Origin: an uncultured bacterium
Lineage (GTDB): Bacteria; Bacillota; Clostridia; Lachnospirales; Lachnospiraceae
DNA length: 32,988 nucleotides
Reading direction: 5' to 3'
Assembly: GCA_905215775.1 (NCBI GenBank)
Contig: CAJMRM010000031.1
Coordinates: forward strand, 1-32,988
Shown here one piece after another: positions 1 to 6,055 of this stretch (positions within the stretch are counted from its first letter, which is position 1; each line of letters begins with the position of its first letter). The notes under the pieces were generated by a model, which saw only the letters and a list, made by a program, of their open reading frames with translations, searched no databases and had not been told where the DNA came from. A program made the position numbers and the translations under genes.

Positions 1-57
1 GCTTATGCCGGCACGCAGATCAAGAACGCAATCGACGCAACGATCGCGCTCGGCTAA
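1..57 (+). CDS. 3' end of an unidentified protein gene (partial)
   Basis: The first 18 codons are open from base 1 and end at a TAA at 55-57, giving a tail that finishes ...NAIDATIALG. The gene begins outside the window. The tail is too short to recognise. It is taken as real because it is in frame to the window edge and is followed by about 75 bases of non-coding sequence and then a terminator-like hairpin. It could be a chance open frame. Confidence 0.45.
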   Translation, partial: AYAGTQIKNAIDATIALG

Positions 58-130
58 AGCTAAACGATTCCATGCATGGCCCCGGCGGGAAACACGGATC
101 GTCTGCCGCGCCGTTTTCGGAGACCCGGAC

Positions 131-190
131 GTAAAAAAGGAGCCGCTGCAAAAGAAAAGCACAGAAAGCCTTCTTTTGCAGCAGCTCCTT
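131..190 (-). terminator. Rho-independent terminator of upp, possibly bidirectional
   Basis: Arms 137-156 and 171-190 form a 20-bp stem with one mismatch around a 14-base loop. On the minus strand the stem is followed directly by six T (complement of 133-138), as expected at the end of upp, whose stop is at 202. On the plus strand the downstream bases are T-rich but less regular (gtctgttttattttgtt), so it may also end transcription of the gene at 1-57. Confidence 0.85.
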
Positions 191-201
191 CGCTGTCTGT
201 T

Positions 202-831
202 TTATTTTGTTCCGAAGATCCTGTCTCCGGCGTCACCCAGGCCCGGGCAGATATATGCGTTTTCGTTTAACTGGCGGTCCAGATGGCCCACATAGATCTG
301 GATATCGGGATGGGCCTTGGAAAGGCGCTCCAGACCCTCCGGCGCGGCGATGACGCACATGAATTTAATATGCTTTCCGCCGTGCTGCTTAATGAAATCA
401 ATGGCTGCCACGGCAGAGCCGCCGGTGGCCAGCATGGGATCCGTTACCACAATGGTACGTTGTTCGATGGGATCCGGCAGCTTGCAGAAATATTCGTGGG
501 GCTGATGGGTCTTCTCATCCCGGTATAAACCGATGTGGCCGACCTTGGCGGTGGGAACCAGGGCCAGGATTCCGTTGACCATACCGAGACCGGCGCGCAG
601 GATCGGAACCACTGCCATCTTTTTTCCGGCGATCACCGGCGTCATACAGGTTTCCAGCGGTGTTTCCACCTCGATCTCCTCCAGCGGAAGATCCCGTAAG
701 GCCTCATAGCCCATAAGTGTTGCGATTTCTTCAATAAGAGTACGGAATTCGTTGGTTCCTGTCCTCTTATCCCTCAGCATGGAAATTTTATGCTGTACCA
801 GCGGATGTTCAATGATCGTTACATTTTCCAT
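202..831 (-). CDS. upp: Uracil phosphoribosyltransferase
   Basis: Converts uracil and PRPP to UMP in cytoplasmic pyrimidine salvage. The 209-aa product has the usual length of the family and starts MENVTIIEHPLVQHK, a typical N-terminus. The PRPP-binding loop is visible as VVTDPMLATGGSA in the second half, and the C-terminus ends with the family's GDAGDRIFGTK-type tail. An upstream in-frame ATG at 882 would add 17 residues with no family support, so the start at 831 is preferred. The gene has its own likely promoter (904-932) and a strong terminator (131-190), so it is probably monocistronic although the lipoprotein gene lies upstream on the same strand. Confidence 0.96.
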   Translation of the reverse strand: MENVTIIEHPLVQHKISMLRDKRTGTNEFRTLIEEIATLMGYEALRDLPLEEIEVETPLETCMTPVIAGKKMAVVPILRAGLGMVNGILALVPTAKVGHIGLYRDEKTHQPHEYFCKLPDPIEQRTIVVTDPMLATGGSAVAAIDFIKQHGGKHIKFMCVIAAPEGLERLSKAHPDIQIYVGHLDRQLNENAYICPGLGDAGDRIFGTK

Positions 832-903
832 AGTATTTATCCAGCCTTTCTTCGTTTTGTATCCCGGCCGCCGTGCGTTCATCCGGCCAGTGACCTTCCC
901 ACT

Positions 904-932
904 ATCCTATCAGAAAACAAGCCGGAAATCAA
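904..932 (-). promoter_or_regulatory. Likely sigma-A promoter of upp
   Basis: On the minus strand TTGATT (927-932) is followed after exactly 17 bases by TAGGAT (904-909). It lies in the gap between the stop codon of the lipoprotein gene and upp, with a leader of about 65 bases. A GGCCG/CGGCC-type short hairpin can be drawn in the leader, but no clear attenuator was seen. Confidence 0.6.
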
Positions 933-1784
933 CTACTTCGTATCCGGCGTATAGCTGACGATCACGTAATCGCCCAGCGCATGGGGAACGGGCACCGCCA
1001 TGTAAATAATTCCCTGGTTCTCATAAGAAAAAGACTGCGGGAAGCCCTCTGTGTTTTCTGCGGTAAAATCACACTGCTTCAGGATGTCCCACATGGCGTT
1101 GAGATCCTGGCTCTTTAAATATTCCAGCGCCTCCTTTGCGTCTGCCGGCTTTTTTAATACACAATCATCTGACAGGATATAACCGGCCATGGTGTAAGCG
1201 TCGGCATAATCGGAAAGTCCCAGAAGCGTTCCCTTGTTTAGATCCACCGTGGTAGTATAAAAAAGATCCGACGGGTGGGCGGCCCCATTTACCATCAGCG
1301 AGCCCTCATATGTAAGAACCGCCTTGTTTTTGTCCAGAGACAGGACAGTGCATTTGACAGTCAGGGTGTCGGCTGCCGGATCGATCTGATAATCCGTCAG
1401 GATCTGAAGGGCCTTTTCCTTAATGAGCGCATTGACTGTCTCTTCCATTTTGGGGTCCCGCAGGTTGGAAAGGACTGCGTATTCAATGGATGTCTTTCCC
1501 TGCTTTTCCGTGGCGATCTTGGAACGGACGCTTAAGGCAGAAGAGGAGTCGGCTCCCTTCTGGGTCTCGCCGGTTTCCTTTCCGGCTTCTTTTTCCGTTT
1601 CCTTTTCCTCCGCCTTTTCCGTTTCTTTCTCTTTATCCCCGCCGGAAGTTTCTGTGGAAGCCATGGTTTCGGCCTCCGAGGTATGGAGGGTATCCAGATC
1701 GATCTTTTCCCTGGATCTGCATCCGGAAGCCGAAAGGGCCACAGCGGCCGCCAGCGCCGCAAACAGAACATGTTGTTTTCTCAT
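933..1784 (-). CDS. Lipoprotein with DUF4163/DUF3298-like (RsiV/PdaC-type) domain
   Basis: The 283-aa product starts MRKQHVLFAALAAAVALSASGC: a short basic N-terminus, a hydrophobic stretch and a lipobox (LSASGC), so it should be a lipid-anchored extracellular protein. About 35 residues rich in Glu and Lys follow (roughly residues 45-80), a low-complexity spacer that would hold the folded domain away from the membrane. The rest (SIEYAVLSNLRDP..., VNGAAHPSDLFYTTTVDLNKGTLLGLSDY) resembles the DUF4163 plus DUF3298 fold found in RsiV and PdaC. I see no catalytic domain, so a binding or sensory role is possible but unproven. The start at 1784 was chosen over 1811 because AGGAGG lies 10 bases upstream of it. 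Confidence 0.8.
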   Translation of the reverse strand: MRKQHVLFAALAAAVALSASGCRSREKIDLDTLHTSEAETMASTETSGGDKEKETEKAEEKETEKEAGKETGETQKGADSSSALSVRSKIATEKQGKTSIEYAVLSNLRDPKMEETVNALIKEKALQILTDYQIDPAADTLTVKCTVLSLDKNKAVLTYEGSLMVNGAAHPSDLFYTTTVDLNKGTLLGLSDYADAYTMAGYILSDDCVLKKPADAKEALEYLKSQDLNAMWDILKQCDFTAENTEGFPQSFSYENQGIIYMAVPVPHALGDYVIVSYTPDTK

Positions 1785-1831
1785 ATGTAGCAAACCTCCT
1801 TCATGCAGCATGGAGCTGCCATATGGCTATC

Positions 1832-1860
1832 ATTATAAACCATCGGACATTTAAAGTACA
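1832..1860 (-). promoter_or_regulatory. Possible promoter of the lipoprotein gene
   Basis: On the minus strand a perfect TATAAT (1832-1837) sits 17 bases downstream of a poor -35, TGTACT (1855-1860), about 50 bases before the start codon. The good -10 box supports it; the -35 is weak. Confidence 0.45.
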
Positions 1861-1915
1861 GGAGAAGAAATATGTAGAAATTCTTAATTTTCTGTAATGG
1901 ATTTCGAATTGTGTA

Positions 1916-1944
1916 TTTCCAACCACAGGAAAATATGATATGCT
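1916..1944 (+). promoter_or_regulatory. Possible promoter of the ferredoxin-purine genes
   Basis: TTTCCA (1916-1921) is followed after 17 bases by TATGCT (1939-1944), which carries an extended -10 TG at 1936-1937. It lies 43 bases before the start at 1988, in the divergent gap between the lipoprotein gene and the ferredoxin gene. Other registers, such as TATGAT at 1934, are possible. No purine riboswitch was recognised in this leader. Confidence 0.4.
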
Positions 1945-1987
1945 GTACACAATGAAGGACTATGTCCTGTGAGGGAGGTCAAATACC

Positions 1988-2815
1988 ATGGATAGAAAAA
2001 AAGTATGGGCGGTTTATTTCAGCGCCACAGATACTACCAAAAAAACAGTGCTGACCATTGCCGATGAGGCGGCACGTCTTCTTGGGGCAGAGCGGGAGGA
2101 TTATGACTTTACTCTTCCCGGAATGAGAGAAACTGGATTTTCCGCCGGAAAAGACGATCTGGTGATCTTTGGAACGCCGGTCTATGCCGGCCGCGTTCCC
2201 AATGTATTGTTAAAATATCTGGCCACCATCCAGGGAAACGGCGCTCTGGCGGTTCCGGTGGTGCTTTTTGGAAACCGGAATTTTGACGACGGCCTCATGG
2301 AGCTTCGCGACATCCTGGAAAACACAGGCTTCCATACGGTGGCTGCCGCCGCCTTTGTCGGAGAGCATTCCTTCTCCAAGACCCTGGCTGCCGGCCGTCC
2401 CGACGCAGACGATATAAAGGACGCCCTGGACTTTGCAGGCAAGGTGGCCGGGAAGGTAAAGGGGCTGCCGGAAAATGAGTTCCCCGCCCCCATAGAGGTG
2501 GACGGCGTTCCCCATCCCTACCGCGGCTATTACCAGCCCAGGGACCGGAAGGGCGTTTCCATTGATATCCGGAAAGTCAAATCCCTGGTTTCCGATGCCT
2601 GCGACGATTGTAAGATCTGTGCCGATGTCTGTCCCATGGGCTCCATCAGCCGTGAGAATGTCCGGGAATACACCGGTATCTGCATCAAATGCGGGGCCTG
2701 TATCAAAAAATGCCCCAAACAGGCCAGATATTATGAGGATGAAGGCTATCTCTACCACCAGCATGAACTGGAAGAGGGCTATACCCGCCGGGCGGCCATC
2801 TCCCTTTTCTTATAA
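1988..2815 (+). CDS. EFR1-type flavodoxin-ferredoxin fusion protein
   Basis: The 275-aa protein begins with a flavodoxin-like half (VWAVYFSATDTTKKTV, then DDLVIFGTPVYAGRVP, typical FMN-phosphate and ring loops) and ends with two 4Fe-4S ferredoxin motifs. These are CxxCxxCxxxCP from about residue 205 (CDDCKICADVCP) and again from about residue 232 (CIKCGACIKKCP). This is the architecture annotated as EFR1 family ferrodoxin in clostridia, presumed to be a cytoplasmic electron carrier or reductase. GGGAGG precedes the ATG. It is followed after 34 bases by the IMP cyclohydrolase gene on the same strand, so it may be cotranscribed, but a role in purine synthesis is not shown. Confidence 0.9.
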   Translation: MDRKKVWAVYFSATDTTKKTVLTIADEAARLLGAEREDYDFTLPGMRETGFSAGKDDLVIFGTPVYAGRVPNVLLKYLATIQGNGALAVPVVLFGNRNFDDGLMELRDILENTGFHTVAAAAFVGEHSFSKTLAAGRPDADDIKDALDFAGKVAGKVKGLPENEFPAPIEVDGVPHPYRGYYQPRDRKGVSIDIRKVKSLVSDACDDCKICADVCPMGSISRENVREYTGICIKCGACIKKCPKQARYYEDEGYLYHQHELEEGYTRRAAISLFL

Positions 2816-2849
2816 AAATATCGAAAAATAACGATCTGGAGGAGTATCT

Positions 2850-3563
2850 ATGAAATTATTATCACTTGCAGAGGAATTAAAGAGCAATTCCTATCCGGGC
2901 AGAGGAATCGTCATCGGTAAGACCAAGGACGGAACAAAGGCTGTCACTGCCTATTTCATCATGGGCAGAAGTGAAAACAGCAGAAACCGTGTTTTTGTGG
3001 AAGACGGCGAAGGGATCCGCACCCAGGCCTTTGACCCGGCAAAGCTTTCTGATCCCAGCCTCATCATCTATGCTCCGGTGCGCGTTCTTGGAAATAAGAC
3101 CATCGTGACCAACGGCGACCAGACGGATACCATTTATGAGGGAATGGATAAGCAGCTCACCTTTGAGCAGTCCCTGCGCTGCCGGGAGTTTGAGCCGGAC
3201 GGTCCCAACTACACGCCCCGTATCTCCGGAATCATGCACATTGAAAACGGCGGCTATAATTACGCCATGTCCATCCTAAAGAGCAGCGACGGGAATCCGG
3301 AAAGCTGCTGCCGGTTTACCTATGCCTATGAAAAGCCCATAAACGGCGAAGGCCGGTTCATCCATACCTATATGGGTGATGGAAATCCTCTTCCCAGCTT
3401 TGAAGGCGAGCCGAAGCGGGTGGAGATCGACGGGACCATTGATGAATTTACGGACATGGTATGGAACAGCTTAAACCAGGATAATAAGGTTTCCCTGTTT
3501 GTCCGTTTCATCGACATTGCCGCAGGAACGTATGAAACCAGGATCGTAAATAAAAACAAGTAA
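2850..3563 (+). CDS. IMP cyclohydrolase (PurO-like)
   Basis: A 237-aa protein resembling the IMP_cyclohyd (PurO) family, which closes the ring of FAICAR to give IMP in the last step of purine synthesis. Family-like segments are SNSYPGRGIVIG near the N-terminus, YFIMGRSENSRNRVF at about residue 31-45, and the region around residue 110-135 (CREFEPDGPNYTPRISG). A GGAGGAG ribosome site precedes the ATG. The next gene, 28 bases on, encodes a formyltransferase lacking its own cyclohydrolase domain, which is strong context support for the call. The fold is unrelated to the cyclohydrolase half of ordinary bifunctional PurH. Confidence 0.88.
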   Translation: MKLLSLAEELKSNSYPGRGIVIGKTKDGTKAVTAYFIMGRSENSRNRVFVEDGEGIRTQAFDPAKLSDPSLIIYAPVRVLGNKTIVTNGDQTDTIYEGMDKQLTFEQSLRCREFEPDGPNYTPRISGIMHIENGGYNYAMSILKSSDGNPESCCRFTYAYEKPINGEGRFIHTYMGDGNPLPSFEGEPKRVEIDGTIDEFTDMVWNSLNQDNKVSLFVRFIDIAAGTYETRIVNKNK

Positions 3564-3591
3564 CAGATCATATACAAAAGGAGACTTTTCA

Positions 3592-4770
3592 ATGAAAGAG
3601 ATGGAATTAAAATACGGCTGCAACCCCAACCAGAAGCCGTCCAGAGTTTTCATGGAGAACGGAAGCGAGCTGCCCATCACCGTTTTAAACGGAAGACCGG
3701 GCTATATCAACCTTTTAGACGCCTTCAACGGCTGGCAGCTGGTAAGAGAATTAAAGAAGGCCACCGGCCTTCCCGCCGCTACATCCTTTAAGCATGTATC
3801 CCCGGCCGGAGCCGCCGTGGGCCTTCCCATGGACGATGTGTTAAAAAAGATCTACTGGGTAGACGATCTGGGAGAGCTTTCTCCATTGGCCTGTGCCTAC
3901 GCAAGAGCCAGAGGCGCCGACCGTATGTCCTCCTTCGGCGACTTCATCTCCCTTTCTGATCCCTGCGATGCGGATACGGCAAAGCTCATCAAACGAGAGG
4001 TTTCCGACGGCGTTATCGCTCCGGGCTATGAGCCGGAGGCCCTGGAGATCCTGAAGGCTAAGAAAAATGGAAATTATAATGTGATCCAGATCGACGAAAA
4101 CTACGTTCCTGATCCCATTGAACACAAGCAGGTATTCGGCGTTACCTTTGAACAGGGACGCAACGAGTTGGATATCAATACAGATCTCCTGTCCAACATT
4201 GTGACCGATAATAAGGAAATGCCGGAATCCGCAAAGGTGGATCTGATGATCGCACTGATCACCTTAAAGTACACCCAGTCCAATTCCGTATGCTACGTCA
4301 AGGGCGGACAGGCCATCGGCATCGGCGCGGGGCAGCAGTCCAGAGTCCACTGTACCCGTCTTGCCGGCCAGAAGGCAGACAACTGGTTTTTACGGCAGGC
4401 TCCCCAGGTTTTAAACCTTCCGTTTATCGATAAGATCAAACGGGCCGACCGGGATAATGCCATCGACGTTTACATCGGAGACGAGTATATGGACGTACTG
4501 GCAGACGGCCAGTGGGAAAAGATCTTTACAGAGAAGCCGCCGGTATTCACAAGAGAAGAAAAGCGGGCATGGCTGGATCAGATGCAGGATGTGGCCCTGG
4601 GCTCCGACGCCTTCTTCCCCTTTGGAGACAACATTGAAAGAGCCCATAAGAGCGGTGTTAAATACATTGCCCAGCCAGGCGGTTCTGTCCGTGACGACAA
4701 CGTCATCGAGGTCTGCAATAAATATGGCATGACCATGGCGTTTACGGGGATCCGGCTGTTCCATCACTAA
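3592..4770 (+). CDS. purH: Stand-alone AICAR formyltransferase (PurH C-terminal domain only)
   Basis: Transfers a formyl group from 10-formyl-THF to AICAR to give FAICAR. The 392-aa protein corresponds to the transformylase half of bifunctional PurH. It starts with ELKYGCNPNQKP, has the catalytic Lys-His pair in SFKHVSPAGAA (K67-H68), and contains YVKGGQAIGIGAGQQSR and the C-terminal FAQPGGS-like segment (YIAQPGGSVRDDNVIE). The N-terminal cyclohydrolase domain (MGS-like fold) is absent, and its job is probably done by the neighbouring PurO-like protein. AAGGAG precedes the ATG. The gene ends just before a decayed wall-protein fragment rather than directly at its own terminator. Confidence 0.93.
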   Translation: MKEMELKYGCNPNQKPSRVFMENGSELPITVLNGRPGYINLLDAFNGWQLVRELKKATGLPAATSFKHVSPAGAAVGLPMDDVLKKIYWVDDLGELSPLACAYARARGADRMSSFGDFISLSDPCDADTAKLIKREVSDGVIAPGYEPEALEILKAKKNGNYNVIQIDENYVPDPIEHKQVFGVTFEQGRNELDINTDLLSNIVTDNKEMPESAKVDLMIALITLKYTQSNSVCYVKGGQAIGIGAGQQSRVHCTRLAGQKADNWFLRQAPQVLNLPFIDKIKRADRDNAIDVYIGDEYMDVLADGQWEKIFTEKPPVFTREEKRAWLDQMQDVALGSDAFFPFGDNIERAHKSGVKYIAQPGGSVRDDNVIEVCNKYGMTMAFTGIRLFHH

Positions 4771-4771
4771 T

Positions 4772-4948
4772 TTCCTTCATAATGTATCCGACGGAAGCCA
4801 GGGACATATGTACACTGGCTGGCATGAGATCTCTGGAAAATGGTATTATTTCCATGAAACAGCCGGCGGTCCTGCGGGTTCACTGGTAACCGGCGGAGCT
4901 ACTCCTGATGGATATCAGGTAGACTCAAATGGTGCGTGGATCCAGTAG
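4772..4948 (+). pseudogene. C-terminal remnant of a cell-wall-binding-repeat protein
   Basis: Read from 4772 in a frame different from the preceding gene, 58 codons end at TAG (4946-4948). They encode TGWHEISGKWYYFHE and then GGATPDGYQVDSNGAWIQ. The GW...GKWYYF unit and the TPDGY.VD.NGAW ending are typical of the last repeat of choline-binding-like wall-binding proteins in Lachnospiraceae. There is no signal peptide, no ribosome site and no upstream repeats; the frame is open only from 4733. It therefore looks like the 3' stump of a deleted gene, and the terminator at 4975 was probably that gene's own. Confidence 0.75.
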
Positions 4949-4974
4949 TCCTAAAAAACACATGTAGGTCATTT

Positions 4975-5016
4975 CAGGGAGCGGTTCATCCCGCTCCCTG
5001 GGGGCCTTGTTTTTCT
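4975..5016 (+). terminator. Rho-independent terminator after the purine genes and remnant
   Basis: CAGGGAGCGG (4975-4984) pairs perfectly with CCGCTCCCTG (4991-5000) around a 6-base loop. It is followed by a short G/C run and then TTGTTTTTCT. It ends the purine transcript before the tRNA gene. Confidence 0.85.
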
Positions 5017-5095
5017 AAAATGAAGTCTGTTCAGCAAAATTTCCCTTGCAAATCTTCAAAACCTATGATAGACTTATATTCGGTTTTAAACCGAT

Positions 5096-5178
5096 GCCGG
5101 CATGGCGGAATGGCAGACGCATCAGACTCAAAATCTGACGGGGGCAACCTCGTGCCGGTTCAAGTCCGGCTGCCGGCA
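5096..5178 (+). tRNA. tRNA-Leu (anticodon CAA)
   Basis: The acceptor stem GCCGGCA (5096-5102) pairs with TGCCGGC (5171-5177), with discriminator A at 5178. The anticodon stem TCAGA/TCTGA encloses the loop CTCAAAA, giving anticodon CAA for the leucine codon UUG. A long variable arm (cggggGCAAcctcg region) marks it as a class II tRNA. The T arm is GCCGG-TTCAAGT-CCGGC. CCA is not encoded. Confidence 0.95.
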
Positions 5179-5187
5179 CTGCCGCCA

Positions 5188-5232
5188 GGGGCGCTGTACA
5201 CAGGGAATTTTCCTGTGACAGCGCCCCTTTTT
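5188..5232 (+). terminator. Rho-independent terminator of the tRNA-Leu gene
   Basis: GGGGCGCTGT (5188-5197) pairs with ACAGCGCCCC (5218-5227). Inside it CACAGG (5199-5204) pairs with CCTGTG (5212-5217), making one long hairpin followed by five T (5228-5232). It starts 10 bases after the tRNA, so the tRNA is a single-gene transcript. Confidence 0.9.
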
Positions 5233-5291
5233 CATATCTCCCCGGGTCATCTGGGCTGTAAGGGATCCGGAACCACGTATCTGTAAGACGG

Positions 5292-5888
5292 TCATTTTAT
5301 CCCCTCCGGCTGCCGGCTGTTCCGCACATACCGGTCCAGGGAAGTTTCCAGGGAGCCCTCCAGGGCGATAAAAAGATACTGGGTCAGCTGTTCCTCGGAG
5401 GATTCCATATCGCTCTGGATCCAGCCGATCATGATCCCGGAAACCGCTTCCAGATAAAATGCGGCAAGAAAATCCAGATAGTCGTCAGGCACATCCCGTC
5501 CCCGGCAAAGCTCCCGCAGACGGTCGTGCATCATCCCGGAAATATCCTCCACGCAGATCCGCCGGAAGGCATCCCCTCCCATGCTGCTCAGCGCAGATTT
5601 GCATACGGAAGCATTTTCTTTCAGGTAGTGGATGAGATTCTGGATCCACGCCTCCAGGGTTGGGCTCTGGGACCGGTCGGCAAACAGCTTTTCAAAGTCC
5701 TGGCGGAAGGTCCAGGACAGCAGATCATAAATGTCCTGGAAGTGATAGTAAAATGTATACCGGTTTATGCCGCAGTCGTCGGCCAGCTCCTGGATCGTAA
5801 TGCGGCTGAGATTTTTTCGGGTCATAAGCCTTTTCAAAGACGCAGCCATCTGTTCTTTTCTGTGCAGGGACAATTCATTTCGTTTCAT
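5292..5888 (-). CDS. TetR family transcriptional regulator
   Basis: A 198-aa protein with a TetR-type helix-turn-helix near the N-terminus (SRITIQELADDCGINRYTFYYHF, roughly residues 28-50), where the TFYYHF end of the recognition helix is diagnostic. The rest is a helical ligand or dimer domain like that of DhaS-type TetR proteins. It is divergent from the MMPL transporter gene, with facing -35 boxes built into an inverted repeat (5954-5975), so it is very likely a repressor of the transporter operon and of itself. The ligand is unknown. Confidence 0.9.
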   Translation of the reverse strand: MKRNELSLHRKEQMAASLKRLMTRKNLSRITIQELADDCGINRYTFYYHFQDIYDLLSWTFRQDFEKLFADRSQSPTLEAWIQNLIHYLKENASVCKSALSSMGGDAFRRICVEDISGMMHDRLRELCRGRDVPDDYLDFLAAFYLEAVSGIMIGWIQSDMESSEEQLTQYLFIALEGSLETSLDRYVRNSRQPEGIK

Positions 5889-5930
5889 ATTCTCTCCGTT
5901 TTGCGATTATTTTTCCTTAAACACACCACA

Positions 5931-6003
5931 ACTATACCAAAATGTGCAGATTTACACAAGCGATGAAAATTGTGTATGGGAAGTTTAATGAGTTTGATAT
6001 ATA
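5931..6003. promoter_or_regulatory. Divergent promoter and likely TetR operator
   Basis: ACACAA (5954-5959) and TTGTGT (5970-5975) form an inverted repeat with a 10-base spacer. On the minus strand the first arm reads TTGTGT and is followed after 17 bases by TATAGT (5931-5936), a good tetR promoter. On the plus strand the second arm is a possible -35, with TTTGAT (5993-5998) at 17 bases or an extended -10 TGATATATA (5995-6003) further on. A second imperfect repeat, TGTG...CACA (5943-5958), overlaps it. A repressor bound here would cover both promoters. Binding is inferred, not shown. Confidence 0.55.
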
Positions 6004-6055
6004 GTTTTGTACATTAAAACAACTGACCAGACAGAGAAAGGAGCAAAGAGAAATT

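Noticed and set aside
832..882. N-terminal extension of Upp from ATG 882
   Set aside because: The extra 17 residues do not fit the family's start, and the mature length from 831 is the usual 209 aa.
5041..5080. Promoter boxes for the tRNA-Leu gene (TTGCAA, TATGAT, TATATT)
   Set aside because: The good -35 and -10 candidates are 12 or 23 bases apart; only a poor TTCCCT gives 17 bases to TATGAT, so no promoter was called.
4936..5286. Plus-strand open frame of 116 codons across the tRNA region
   Set aside because: It runs through a terminator, a complete tRNA-Leu and a second terminator, so it is not a protein gene.
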